Of a stretch of 64,000 bases of DNA, positions 8,365 through 17,386 are shown piece after piece (position 1 is the first letter of the stretch; each line of letters starts with the position of its first letter). A program made the position numbers and the translations under genes. The stretch comes from Derxia lacustris (GTDB lineage Bacteria > Pseudomonadota > Gammaproteobacteria > Burkholderiales > Burkholderiaceae_E): assembly GCF_002105195.1 (NCBI RefSeq), contig NZ_MUHU01000020.1:1-64000 (forward strand). Direction: 5' to 3'. The notes beneath the pieces are model-generated. The model was not told the origin of the DNA, searched no databases, and worked only from the letters and a program-made list of their open reading frames with translations.

Positions 8365-9476
8365 GCGCGCCCCCGGCCCAATTGCCGCGCAATCAGATCG
8401 AGATAACAAAGCGCGGCCTTGTCCCAGCTGTAATGCTCAAGCCGGGCCCGCGCGGCATTGCGCAGCACCGCGGCGCGCGCCGGATCGGTCTGCAATTCGG
8501 TGATCGCGGCGGCCAGTTGCGCCGGCGATTCCGGATCGAAATAGCTGGCGGCATCGGCGCAGACCTCGCGCAATGCCGGCGCGGTCGAGGCGATGACCGC
8601 CGCACCGCAAGCCATTGCCTCCAGCGGCGGAATGCCGAAACCCTCGTAGAAGGACGGCATGATGAAACCGAGCGCATGCTCGTAAAGCGCCTTCAATTGG
8701 CCGTCGGAGACATAGCCGACATGCTCGATGCCGGCCTCATTGCCGCCGGCGCCGCGAAATACCCGCTTGTCGGCCGCGCCGACGGCAATGCAGCGTGGCG
8801 CGCGCTGGCCGAGCGATTCGAGCGCCGCAGCCACGACGGCAAAATTCTTGTGCCGCGCCGGACTGCTCACCACCAGAAAGTATTCATGATGGCCGAGTGC
8901 CGAATCGCGCAATACCGAGGGATCGGATTCGACTGCCTGGATATGCTGCCAGCCCTCGCCGCAGACATGCAGCCGATCGGCCGGAATGCCGAAACATTCG
9001 GTCGCCTCGCCGGCGCTGAATTGCGATACGGCCATGGTGGCGGCGGCCCGGCGGCCGATCAAGCCCACCGCAAACCGATACCAGAGCCGGAATTGCGCGC
9101 TATAGCCTTCGGGCATGCGCACCACCGCGCCGTCATGCACGGTCACGATCTGATTGCGCTTGATGACCGGCCCGGTAAATCCGGGATTGACGAGCAGATG
9201 GCTGCCGACGCGCCGGGGCAGCGTCAATTGCTCCCAGCGATGGCTGCCATTGCCGGCGAGCGTCTCGATCTCGAGGCTGGCGAATTGCGGCAGCACCGCG
9301 TCTTCGGGTGCCAGCACCGTGATGTGGAATTGCCGATCGCCCGCGCGATCCTGCGCAAGGCAACGGTCGATGGCTTGCAGCAATTCGCGGCCAAAGCGTT
9401 GCACGCCGGTAATGCGTTGCGCCAGAAAGCGGCCATTGATGAAGACCCGTGGCCGGCCAGTCGTTTTGTCGTTCAT
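8361..9476 (-). CDS. Glycosyltransferase family 4 protein (EPS locus)
   Basis: A 371-residue GT4 enzyme. The N-terminus RVFINGRFLAQRITGVQRFGREL carries the glycine-rich ITGVQR motif seen in GT4 enzymes of surface-polysaccharide clusters; VSSPARHKN and YEGFGIPPLEAMACGAAVI form the donor site. The start ATG at 9476 lies one base after the polymerase stop, so the two are coupled. It overlaps the flippase gene by four bases. Linkage and donor are unknown. Confidence 0.88.
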   Translation of the reverse strand: MNDKTTGRPRVFINGRFLAQRITGVQRFGRELLQAIDRCLAQDRAGDRQFHITVLAPEDAVLPQFASLEIETLAGNGSHRWEQLTLPRRVGSHLLVNPGFTGPVIKRNQIVTVHDGAVVRMPEGYSAQFRLWYRFAVGLIGRRAAATMAVSQFSAGEATECFGIPADRLHVCGEGWQHIQAVESDPSVLRDSALGHHEYFLVVSSPARHKNFAVVAAALESLGQRAPRCIAVGAADKRVFRGAGGNEAGIEHVGYVSDGQLKALYEHALGFIMPSFYEGFGIPPLEAMACGAAVIASTAPALREVCADAASYFDPESPAQLAAAITELQTDPARAAVLRNAARARLEHYSWDKAALCYLDLIARQLGRGRA

Positions 9477-9477
9477 T

Positions 9478-10890
9478 TCAGCCTGCGGCCGCCCCCAATT
9501 GCAGGCGCGCGCCGGTCTTTGCCGATGCTTGCGCCTTGCTGTTTCCGCGATACGCCGCGACGGCGCAATACATGTAAAACGCCATTCCAAGATCGAATAC
9601 CGCGCCGGCCAATGCCGCCCCCATGAGCGCAATCATCATGGCGTGGCGGGCGCCGCAGCGGATCACCTCCGCCTCGGCCGATTGCGCAGGCCGCTTGCAG
9701 AATGCCGCCTGAATCGCAAAGGCAATGAAGCTGCCGGCGCCAACCACGCCCAGATTGGACAGCAGCACCATCAGATAATTGCTGGCGCGGGCACTGCCGA
9801 CACCCACGCCGATTCCGTAACTGTCGAGAAAGTTTTCCCAGGCCTGCATGTTCCAGGAATGCCGTTCGAGCGCCGAATCGGAATCGAGCTTTTTGTAGAG
9901 CAGGTTGTAGCCGTATTCATAGACGCGATCGACCGCTGACGGAAAGGCGAGCGCGCCGGCAACCAGCAGCACCAGTACCAGCCAGACCAGGGCGGCAATC
10001 ATGCCGAATCGCAACTGGCGGCCCGAAAACAATCCGCCAATACCCTTGAGCAGCATGAACTGGAAATACAGCACCAGCGCGCCCATTGCGGTGGACGAGG
10101 TCGAGGCGATCAGCGACAGCAGGGTCAGCAGCGCGACCGTGCCGCTGAACTGGCGCCGGAAATTGCCCAGATAAAGCGTGAATGCGAACGCAAATACCGG
10201 CAACGAAAAGCCGGCGAAACTCGATGGCTCGGAAAAGGTGCCAGAAATGCGCACCAGCCCGGCGACTTCGCCGTTTTCCATCACCGCGTATTCCGCGTTC
10301 TTGATCAGCGCCAGCATCGGCGGCGCATGCGCATAGTTTTCGAGCAGATTGAGCAGCACCGCCACCAGATTGAGTCCGCCGAGCCAGAGCACGCCATTGG
10401 CGGCGGCTTTCAGCCGTTCTTCGGATTGGAGCAGGCAGCGCGCGGCGACAAAGGCCACGGTGCTCAGCAATGCATAGGCGGATTGGGTCAGATTGCCGGA
10501 AATCGGCCGCAGCAGCATCTTGGTGACGCCGCCACCATTGAGTGCCGCCGACCGGTCAGTGCTGAAGACATACATGTCGCCCTGAAACAGGCGCGGAAAG
10601 AAAAAGGCGCCGACCAGAATCCAGAGCGTGAGCACGCCAAGCCAGAAACCTGGCTGCGGAAATGCCAATTCGGCAAAAAGCATTCGCCCGCCGCGATCCT
10701 TGAGCGCATACCAGAGCAGAAATGGAATCATCCCGACCGCCGGCGTGATCGGCGCGCCGCCGAGCGCGGTCATGGCCACGACCGCCGTGGCACCGAACAG
10801 CGCGGCGGCGATCACGCCACCGACCACGCGCTGCGGACCGAGCCAGAAGCCGAAGCCGAGCAGCAGGATCAGGAAGGGCTCGATCCTCAT
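9478..10890 (-). CDS. O-antigen polymerase/ligase-like membrane protein (Wzy-like)
   Basis: A 470-residue polytopic membrane protein with roughly 11-12 hydrophobic helices and a large periplasmic-type loop near residues 330-390 (region around VYEYGYNLLYKK to NYLMVLLSNLG). This topology fits Wzy polymerases and related O-antigen ligases. In a cluster with a flippase and a chain-length pair, a polymerase joining lipid-linked repeat units in the periplasm is the likely role. The ATG at 10890 overlaps the upstream glycoside hydrolase stop by four bases. Family assignment rests on topology and context, because Wzy sequences are poorly conserved. Confidence 0.75.
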   Translation of the reverse strand: MRIEPFLILLLGFGFWLGPQRVVGGVIAAALFGATAVVAMTALGGAPITPAVGMIPFLLWYALKDRGGRMLFAELAFPQPGFWLGVLTLWILVGAFFFPRLFQGDMYVFSTDRSAALNGGGVTKMLLRPISGNLTQSAYALLSTVAFVAARCLLQSEERLKAAANGVLWLGGLNLVAVLLNLLENYAHAPPMLALIKNAEYAVMENGEVAGLVRISGTFSEPSSFAGFSLPVFAFAFTLYLGNFRRQFSGTVALLTLLSLIASTSSTAMGALVLYFQFMLLKGIGGLFSGRQLRFGMIAALVWLVLVLLVAGALAFPSAVDRVYEYGYNLLYKKLDSDSALERHSWNMQAWENFLDSYGIGVGVGSARASNYLMVLLSNLGVVGAGSFIAFAIQAAFCKRPAQSAEAEVIRCGARHAMMIALMGAALAGAVFDLGMAFYMYCAVAAYRGNSKAQASAKTGARLQLGAAAG

Positions 10891-12335
10891 TGCGCCGCCT
10901 CGGCTGGCGCGCAACCCGGGCGACCGCGCGACGCGACGACGGCGCCGGCGCGGCTCCAGTCGCCGGCCAGATAGACCGGCCCGGCGTCGAGCGCGAGGCA
11001 GGCGTGGCCGTCGGCGCCGCGCACCGGTTGCAGGACCGCGCCGTCGAAACCGACCGCCGTGCCGGCGCCGGCGAGATCGAGCTTCCAGGGCTCGGTTCCG
11101 GCATTCCAGATCACGATTCGGGCGGCGCCGTCGGCATTGACGAGGCGAAATCCGTGCAGGCCCTCGACATTGTCGGCACTGCCGAAAACGCGCGATTCGA
11201 ATTTCAATTGCCCCAATTGGGCGGCAAGCGTGCGATAGGCATCGTAGGCCGGGCGCCGGCCACCCTGATTGGTGGTCAATCCCATTGGGCCGTCGACGCT
11301 GTCCTGACTCGAAAACCAGCAATTGGCGGCAATGCCGGCTTCGGCCGCGAGCAGAAATGCGCGCGGCAGATACTGCGCGACTTCGGTTGCGCTGAATGCC
11401 GGCGGCCGGGTCTGCACCGGCCAGCCCCATTCGGTAATCCAGATTTCGGGCACCCGGCCCAGCCGCAGCAAGGCATGGGCGCGCAGGCGCCGTACCGCCG
11501 AAAGAAATGCGCGGCTGCGATCGACCAGCTGATAAGGTCGGGTCCAGTCGGTGTCATGTGCGACGGCAGCCCGCTCGGGAATGCCGTTGACATAGGGATG
11601 GACCGAAAGTCCGTCGATCTCGGGCGACAGGCCGGCATCGAGAAAGCGGTATTGGATGATCCACATGTCATCCTGGGCCAGCAGCTTGACGGCGGGATTC
11701 CAGCCCTTGACCGCGGCGACTGCCGCATTGGCCATGCGCACATAATGCGCAACCCATGGCGATGGCGGTGCGGCATTCCAATTGCCGCCCAACAGCGGCA
11801 GCAGCGAGGAATTGTGCGGCTCGTTGCCGATTTCGAGCACGAAACGCACGCCCTCGCGTTCGAGCGCCTGGGCCGCCGCGAGCGCGAATCGGCCAAACGC
11901 CTCGGGATCGTAGGATTGCACCGAATCGCCACCACCCGCACCCGGATAGGCGACCGGATTGCGCAGGGAGAGCAGCGCCACCAGTCCGATATCGTGCTCG
12001 CGATAGAAGGCCAATTGACGCAGCAATCCGGGCGCAAGTCCCGCGTATTGGCCCGGACGCGGCTCGAATTGCTCCCAGGCCACATGCTCGCGCACCCAGC
12101 CGACGCCCAGTTCGCTCATCATCGGAATCTGGCGCTCGGGCTGACCTTGCGAAAACTTGGCCACCAGACAAAGCGATGCGCCGAACTCGGGCGGATCGGC
12201 CGCCAATAGCCGGGCCGGAATGCCGGCCAGCAGCAGCCAGATCAGCAGCGCGAGCGACCGGAATGCCTGCCGGTCGGCAAACGGGATCGGGCCAATGCGC
12301 CAGGGCTTCGCGGTGAATGAATCATTGGCCTTCAT
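10887..12335 (-). CDS. Glycoside hydrolase (clan A, TIM-barrel) in the exosortase/EPS operon
   Basis: A 482-residue predicted exported hydrolase. A hydrophobic segment near residues 27-46 (SLALLIWLLLAGIPARLLA) serves as signal peptide or anchor. The acid/base motif is EIGNEPHN (Glu172) and the nucleophile motif is IWITEWGWPV (Glu302), as in retaining clan A families such as GH5 and GH39; the exact family is not certain. A beta-sandwich-like C-terminal part follows. Lying between epsI and the polymerase, it may trim, release or edit the exopolysaccharide. The start ATG at 12335 lies inside the end of epsI (14-base overlap). Confidence 0.78.
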   Translation of the reverse strand: MKANDSFTAKPWRIGPIPFADRQAFRSLALLIWLLLAGIPARLLAADPPEFGASLCLVAKFSQGQPERQIPMMSELGVGWVREHVAWEQFEPRPGQYAGLAPGLLRQLAFYREHDIGLVALLSLRNPVAYPGAGGGDSVQSYDPEAFGRFALAAAQALEREGVRFVLEIGNEPHNSSLLPLLGGNWNAAPPSPWVAHYVRMANAAVAAVKGWNPAVKLLAQDDMWIIQYRFLDAGLSPEIDGLSVHPYVNGIPERAAVAHDTDWTRPYQLVDRSRAFLSAVRRLRAHALLRLGRVPEIWITEWGWPVQTRPPAFSATEVAQYLPRAFLLAAEAGIAANCWFSSQDSVDGPMGLTTNQGGRRPAYDAYRTLAAQLGQLKFESRVFGSADNVEGLHGFRLVNADGAARIVIWNAGTEPWKLDLAGAGTAVGFDGAVLQPVRGADGHACLALDAGPVYLAGDWSRAGAVVASRGRPGCAPAEAAQ

Positions 12336-13062
12336 TGCCGAGCGCCAGTTGTTGCAATTCGCGCGGGGCATGTTCGACCAGCCCGGTGAGAAAGCCGCTG
12401 AGCAGGGCCGCCGTCTGGGCATCGTCGGCCGGATCGGGCGCCGCGACCGAAGCCCGCAGCAGCACGCCATCGGGAATCCGGCCGGCCAATCCCTCGGCAA
12501 TCAGATGGATCCGGGTTTCGACCGCGTTTTCGCTGAACAGCGAGCCGATGCGAATCCAGTAGGCAATCAATTGGCGCCCGCCGGGGCCGCGACTTTCGGC
12601 CACCATCAGCTTGCCAGGCACGCGCCGGTTACGGTCGCCGAGCCGGATATCGAATTGCGCCGGCTGCACCTGCGAAACCGTATAGCCCTGGGCCGCATAG
12701 CAGAGTTCGGGCCGGTGAATCTTGACTTCCTGGCGCTGATTCTGGCCCCAGGCAATTGCCAGCGACAACACCTGACCATTGGCATTGCCATAGGTACGAT
12801 AAAGCACCTGGTCATAAGGCTGGTCGGTGGAATCGCCGCCGACGATCAGCATCGGATTGCCCGTGGCAAGCCCCAATACCTTCCAGCCGTCGAATATCAG
12901 CGGAACGTCGCGGTCGAGTGCCACGCTGTCGACCGATTTGAGATCGGCCGGCACCAATGCCCGCGACAGATAGCCGCACAATGCGCAAAGCAGGACGATG
13001 CCGAGCAGCACCCGGTAATCGTAGGACCGAATCCGGCCGCCATCGGTCTGAATTGCACTCAT
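12322..13062 (-). CDS. epsI: EpsI family exosortase-associated protein
   Basis: A 246-residue protein with one N-terminal membrane helix (about 18-35) and an extracytoplasmic domain. The motif HRPELCYAAQGY is the hallmark of EpsI, which in some bacteria is fused to the C-terminus of exosortase. Here it is a separate gene overlapping xrtB by four bases, which supports a functional unit with the exosortase. The biochemical role of EpsI is not established; it is thought to act with the exosortase in polysaccharide-linked protein sorting. It overlaps the glycoside hydrolase start downstream. Confidence 0.88.
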   Translation of the reverse strand: MSAIQTDGGRIRSYDYRVLLGIVLLCALCGYLSRALVPADLKSVDSVALDRDVPLIFDGWKVLGLATGNPMLIVGGDSTDQPYDQVLYRTYGNANGQVLSLAIAWGQNQRQEVKIHRPELCYAAQGYTVSQVQPAQFDIRLGDRNRRVPGKLMVAESRGPGGRQLIAYWIRIGSLFSENAVETRIHLIAEGLAGRIPDGVLLRASVAAPDPADDAQTAALLSGFLTGLVEHAPRELQQLALGNEGQ

Positions 13063-14021
13063 TGCTGCACCTGCCCGGCACGCGCCTGCCAGCGGCGCCG
13101 AAGACCGCGAAAGATGTTGTCGACCGAGGTAATCAGCAGCAAGGCCGTCAGAAACAGCACCACGCCCGAGAATTCATGCAGAAAGCCCTGACCGGCCGCC
13201 TCGCCGAAATGAAAACTGATGAGCCCGATGAAAACCACCCGGGTCACATTGGCCACATAGCTGATCGGCACGATCAGCATTGCAAGCAGGGCATTGCGTG
13301 TCAGCGATTCATGCCGCACCACATTGATATAGGTGAGCCCGAGCGCTTCGAGCGCGAACAGCGAACTCAATCCGGAACAGGCATCGGCCACCAGCAGCTT
13401 GTAGGGCCCGAGCGTGAGAATGACCCCGGCGCGCGCCACCGGATAACCGAGCCAGTCGAAGACATGGGCCGCGCCGAAAGACGCGGCAATCTTCATGGGC
13501 TGGGTCAGGGTATCGATGACCGATCCGGGCCAGGGAATCGCGAATAGCGCGAGTACATAGCCGAACCAGGCACGGCGCAATCCGCCGAGCCCGGTCATGC
13601 AGGCCTGCATGCCGGCAACCACGAAGGGCAGTCCGGCCATTTCGAGTGCGACGAATTGCTGCGAATGCCCGATTGCCGCCGCCGCCAGCCCGAGCAGCAG
13701 CAGCAGGATGCCGACCGGCAATGCCGCGATACCGATTTGCGCCGATTGCGGCGGACGGAAAGCGCCCTTGGAAACCAGCAGATAGGCCGAAAGCATGAGA
13801 ACGATCGGACCGTAACTGCCCATGTCCTCCTGCCATATCCCGCCAGCCAGCAGGATGAAGGTGGGCAGGTACAGCGCAATTGCGCAGGCAGCGAGAACGG
13901 CGCCACAAATCGCCATCCGACGTGGCCCGTGTGCGAATTGCCGGAATGGCGCCGATGCGCCCGCTTTTGCGAGCGGGGCGACATCGCCGAGTTTCGGCAG
14001 ATTGGAATTGGTATTGCTCAT
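13059..14021 (-). CDS. xrtB: Exosortase B
   Basis: A 320-residue integral membrane cysteine transpeptidase with about eight helices. The catalytic residues are visible: Cys215 in ADACSGLSSL, Arg261 in ANVTRVVFIG and His282 in FLHEFSG. The sequence around the cysteine and the adjacent epsI, epsF and epsG genes point to the exosortase B subtype found in betaproteobacteria. Exosortases process proteins with PEP-CTERM tails, but no such tail is found in this window, so substrates must be elsewhere. It is the first gene of the minus-strand EPS operon; its 5' side is a 950-bp non-coding region with dyad symmetries. Confidence 0.92.
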   Translation of the reverse strand: MSNTNSNLPKLGDVAPLAKAGASAPFRQFAHGPRRMAICGAVLAACAIALYLPTFILLAGGIWQEDMGSYGPIVLMLSAYLLVSKGAFRPPQSAQIGIAALPVGILLLLLGLAAAAIGHSQQFVALEMAGLPFVVAGMQACMTGLGGLRRAWFGYVLALFAIPWPGSVIDTLTQPMKIAASFGAAHVFDWLGYPVARAGVILTLGPYKLLVADACSGLSSLFALEALGLTYINVVRHESLTRNALLAMLIVPISYVANVTRVVFIGLISFHFGEAAGQGFLHEFSGVVLFLTALLLITSVDNIFRGLRRRWQARAGQVQQ

Positions 14022-14186
14022 GGATGCGGTCTGGCCCGGTCAGCTGGCAATCGGAGAAGTCGCCGGAGCTGGCTGCAATCTCCGAAGTCCTTGCCGGTGC
14101 CGATAGCTGCTTGCAAGCCAGAAAGGACAGTGGTTGCTTCAGCCAATAGCGTCGGGCCATTTGGCGCGCATCGACAAACCCCGGCG

Positions 14187-14198
14187 CGCAAATTTGCG
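14187..14198. promoter_or_regulatory. 12-bp perfect palindrome CGCAAATTTGCG upstream of xrtB
   Basis: A perfect 12-bp palindrome with an A/T core, about 165 bases before the xrtB start, in an otherwise unexplained leader. The shape suits a dimeric repressor or activator site. The binding protein is unknown. Confidence 0.35.
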
Positions 14199-14701
14199 TA
14201 TTGATCGAGGTATTTTGCATCGCATATCAAGATACGGCATTCGAAGCGAGTACTCGACGATCACGCCGTTTCGCCCGGATGACGGCCGTTGGCCGAGGCT
14301 GGCGGCAGGCGCAAATACCCCGGCGGCGCTCGGGGCGACCGCCTGCGGTATCGCCTGGCGAAATGACCTACTCCAGTCGGCATCGATCGCCAATCGCCGG
14401 CGATTGCGGGTCCGGCGATGCCACGGCGCCAACAAAAAGGAATTGACACAAGCGCCCGTTATTGGCTGCAGCGGCCGCGAACGGAGCCCGAGTGAGGAAA
14501 CGCGGAGAATTTCCGATATTTCGCAGAATGAAGTCGGCAAGAAACCCGATTCCGCGAGATGGCATGCAATCGAATTACTGCCGGGATTGCGCCGCCGACA
14601 GTCGCCTGGGCTGCATGCGAGGCCCGGGCGCCGGCATGGCCGACAAGCTTGCACCCACATCCGGAGGTTTCCGGCAAGTGGAATCGCGGCCTAGCATCTT
14701 T

Positions 14702-14727
14702 CAATAAGCGGACAGCGACACTTATTG
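14702..14727. promoter_or_regulatory. Dyad CAATAAG-N12-CTTATTG upstream of epsF
   Basis: Two 7-bp A/T-rich arms (14702-14708 and 14721-14727) in perfect inversion around a 12-base spacer, about 250 bases before epsF. Half-site spacing near two helical turns centre to centre suits a dimeric or tetrameric regulator; an RNA hairpin is the alternative. Confidence 0.35.
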
Positions 14728-14973
14728 CACATGCTGAGTCATGGCCGGCAAATGAGAAATGCCACAACAATTCAACCGGGATTCGCGGGCCGCACCGGAT
14801 GGCCGGGCCGGCTCGCGTAAGCTAGTCCGGCTGAGTCCGTCGGCAGATCGGCCGGCTCGCGATCCTCCCCGGCATGCCGGTCCGCATGGGATTGCAATAC
14901 CGCCCGCAGATGAAACGGCGCGGGTCGATGCGGATTCGCCACCCCGAATTCCAAGCCGCCGAAATCAATTCAC

Positions 14974-16416
14974 ATGAGTCCATTTCAGCTTGTCCTGATC
15001 CTGCGAGCGCGCTGGATTTCAGCGGTCGCAACGATCCTGATTGCAGTCACCGGCATTACCGCCGTCACGCTGCTGCTTTCGCGGCAATACACCGCGAGTA
15101 CCGCCTTGCTCATCAGTCCGCAAACCAGCGATCCGGTGAGCAATGCATTGACCGCTGCCGGCGGCACCGTGACCAGCGTGATTGCCACCGAACTCGATGT
15201 CATTCAGAGCGAGCGGGTGTTGCGGCGCGCAATCCGCAATGCCAATCTCGACGCCGATCCGGTGCTGAATGCGCGCTGGCAGCGCGAAACCGAAGGCAAG
15301 GGCGATTTCCAGACCTGGGTCGCCAATTCGCTGCGGCGCAATCTCGATCTGCGGCCGACCCGCGATTCCAAGGTGATTTCGCTGCTGTTCACCAATGCCA
15401 GCCCGGAATTTGCCGCCCTGATGGCCAATGCGATCACCGATGCCTATGTGAGCACCACCACCGATCTGCGGGTCGAGCAGGCCAAGCGCTATTCAGAATT
15501 CTTCGACGAACGCACGCGCGACATGCGCGACGCGCTCGAATTGGCGCAGAACCGGCTGTCGGATTTCCAGCGCAAGGCCGGCGTGGTGATTCCGGACGAC
15601 CGTTTCGATACCGAGAACATGCGGCTCAGCGAATTGTCGAGCCAATTGGTGGGCTTGCAGGCCACCCTGGCCGATAGCGAGAATCGGCAGAAACAAGCCG
15701 GCAGCAATGCGGGCAATGTGCAGGAAGTGCTCAACAGCCCGGTCATCATTGCGCTGTCGTCCGAATTGGCGCGCCAGCAGGCCAAGCTGGAAGAAACTCT
15801 CGCGCGTTATGGCGGCAATCATCCGGCGGTCCTCGAACAGAAAGCCGTGGTCGAGAAACTGCAATCGCGCATCGACGAGGAAGCGAAAAAGGCGACCAAC
15901 AGTCTGGGCGCCAATACCGCCGTCAATGCCGGTCGGGTGGCGGCCGTCAAGGCGGCGCTCGAACAGCAGCAGGCGCGGGTATTGCGAATGACCAGCATGC
16001 GCGATGAAGCGGCGGTGCTGAAACGCGATGTGGAAAACGCCCGCCGAGCCTATGACGCGCTGCTCAACAAGGGCACGCAAAGCACGATGGAAAGCCAGAA
16101 CAATCAGCCGAATGTCTCGGTACTGCAGAATGCCACGCCGCCGGTTTCACCGTCGTCGCCCAAGGTGGCGCTCAATATCATTCTGGGCTTTGTGCTGGGA
16201 CTGCTGCTGGGGATTGGCGTGGCGATCGGACGCGAATTGAGCGATCGCCGCATCCGCTGCGAAGTGGATATCGAGGAACTCGCCGACATTCCGGTGCTGG
16301 GCATTCTGACCGGGCAGAAAAAGGCCAAGCTCAACCTTCAACCGCGCATGGTGGCCATGCTCGATTCTGGCAGTGGCAGCAGCCGGGCCAATGCCGCGCT
16401 GGCGCGCGCCGAATGA
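14974..16416 (+). CDS. epsF: Chain length determinant protein EpsF (Wzz-type polysaccharide copolymerase)
   Basis: A 480-residue inner-membrane protein with a helix near residues 13-35, a long periplasmic coiled-coil region (about 130-370) and a second helix near 395-417 preceded by the proline-rich PPVSPSSPKVALN segment typical of Wzz/PCP proteins. It governs chain length of Wzy-polymerised polysaccharide and, with the separate kinase EpsG, takes the place of a one-chain Wzc. The cytoplasmic tail after the second helix is short and has no kinase domain. The first gene of the plus-strand pair divergent from xrtB; its stop overlaps a possible start of epsG. Confidence 0.9.
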   Translation: MSPFQLVLILRARWISAVATILIAVTGITAVTLLLSRQYTASTALLISPQTSDPVSNALTAAGGTVTSVIATELDVIQSERVLRRAIRNANLDADPVLNARWQRETEGKGDFQTWVANSLRRNLDLRPTRDSKVISLLFTNASPEFAALMANAITDAYVSTTTDLRVEQAKRYSEFFDERTRDMRDALELAQNRLSDFQRKAGVVIPDDRFDTENMRLSELSSQLVGLQATLADSENRQKQAGSNAGNVQEVLNSPVIIALSSELARQQAKLEETLARYGGNHPAVLEQKAVVEKLQSRIDEEAKKATNSLGANTAVNAGRVAAVKAALEQQQARVLRMTSMRDEAAVLKRDVENARRAYDALLNKGTQSTMESQNNQPNVSVLQNATPPVSPSSPKVALNIILGFVLGLLLGIGVAIGRELSDRRIRCEVDIEELADIPVLGILTGQKKAKLNLQPRMVAMLDSGSGSSRANAALARAE

Positions 16417-16454
16417 ATGAGCCGCGCCAAATCGGCCGAGGAAGCGATTGCACA

Positions 16455-17357
16455 ATGAATGAACAGACGATATTCCTGGATCAGCCGCGCGGCGCGACCC
16501 GGCCGGTCAATGCCTTCAGCACCGAAAAGCCGCTCGGCCGCATCCTGAAGGAATTGCTCGGGCTGAGCGACGAGCAGCTGGCGGAGATTTCGCGCCATCA
16601 GGCCGAGCAGGGCATCCGGTTTGGCGAAGCGGCCATCGCGCTCAATTACGCGCGCAGCGAGGATGTGCTGTGGGCGGTGGCGCAGCAATTCCAGTATCAC
16701 TACACGCCGGCCAAGTCCACACCGTCGATTCATGCCGAATTGATCGTGGCGACCGCGCCGTTCTCGGACGAGGCCGAGAAATTCCGCGCCTTTCGCACGC
16801 AATTGATGCTGGGTGCCACCGCCACCAGCAAGCGGCCGGTCATTTCGGTTGCCAGTCTCGATTCTGGCGACGGCAAGACTTATTTCGCGGCCAATCTGGC
16901 GACGAGTTTCAGCCAATTGGGCGCACGCACCCTGCTGATCGACGCCAACATGCGCGCGCCCCGGCTGCATTCGCTGTTTGGCTGCGAGACCGATTCGGGC
17001 TTGAGCGCGGCGCTGCTCAAGGGCCGGCTGCATACCGACGATATCGTCGGCCTGCCCTATCTGCCCAATCTGTTTGTATTGCCGGCCGGCAGCATTCCGC
17101 CCAATCCGCTCGAATTGCTGCAACGGCCCGAATTGGCGCGGCTGATCGATGTGGCGCAGGAGCGTTTCGATCACGTCATCATCGATACGCCGGCGGCCAG
17201 CCTGGGCGCCGATGCGCGCGTCATCACGGTGGAATGCAGCAATTGCCTGGTGATGACGCGCAAGGGCGTGACCCGGGCCGGCGCGCTCAAGAATTTTCTC
17301 AACGATCTCAAGCGCGACGGGCCGGCGTCGCTGGCGGCGATATTGAATTCGAATTGA
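16455..17357 (+). CDS. epsG: Chain length determinant protein tyrosine kinase EpsG
   Basis: A 300-residue BY-kinase-like ATPase. It has Walker A DSGDGKT (Lys141), Walker A-prime LLIDANMRAPR and Walker B HVIIDTPAA. The first about 95 residues form a small extra domain with LGRILKELLGLSDEQLAEI. The protein has no terminal tyrosine cluster, so autophosphorylation as in Wzc is not evident. The ATG at 16455 is preferred because GAGGAAG stands ten bases upstream; an in-frame ATG at 16413 overlaps the epsF stop but has no ribosome-binding site. It is presumed to bind the cytoplasmic end of EpsF and cycle polymer assembly. Confidence 0.88.
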   Translation: MNEQTIFLDQPRGATRPVNAFSTEKPLGRILKELLGLSDEQLAEISRHQAEQGIRFGEAAIALNYARSEDVLWAVAQQFQYHYTPAKSTPSIHAELIVATAPFSDEAEKFRAFRTQLMLGATATSKRPVISVASLDSGDGKTYFAANLATSFSQLGARTLLIDANMRAPRLHSLFGCETDSGLSAALLKGRLHTDDIVGLPYLPNLFVLPAGSIPPNPLELLQRPELARLIDVAQERFDHVIIDTPAASLGADARVITVECSNCLVMTRKGVTRAGALKNFLNDLKRDGPASLAAILNSN

Positions 17358-17386
17358 GTCCGGATTGAATTGCGCCGCCCGCAACT

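Larger units (their letters stand above)
14022..14973. other. Non-coding region between divergent xrtB and epsF
   Basis: About 950 bases separate the divergent xrtB operon and epsF-epsG. Open frames here are arginine-rich with no plausible start signals or family motifs, so I regard them as non-coding. The stretch is more A+T-rich than its neighbours and holds three short symmetries: GCTTGCAAGC (14109-14118), CGCAAATTTGCG (14187-14198) and CAATAAG-N12-CTTATTG (14702-14727). A TTGACA hexamer (14443-14448) has no good -10 partner. It probably contains promoters and regulator sites for both operons, possibly with a long leader. Confidence 0.6.

Noticed and set aside
14022..14120. Possible cyclic-di-GMP or other riboswitch in the xrtB leader
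   Set aside because: I could not match conserved riboswitch elements; only short repeats are present.
14637..14653. Possible sigma-54 promoter (TGGC ... TTGCA)
   Set aside because: The GG-to-GC spacing is one base too long for a -24/-12 promoter.
14134..14694. A 186-codon frame, and a 173-codon antisense frame, in the xrtB-epsF gap
   Set aside because: Composition is Arg-rich, with no ribosome-binding site, helix or PEP-CTERM tail; treated as non-coding.
3864..17357. The EPS locus as a recent mobile island
   Set aside because: Different codon style is seen, but there is no integrase, transposase, direct repeat or tRNA attachment scar, and the core gene mnmA shares the same style.
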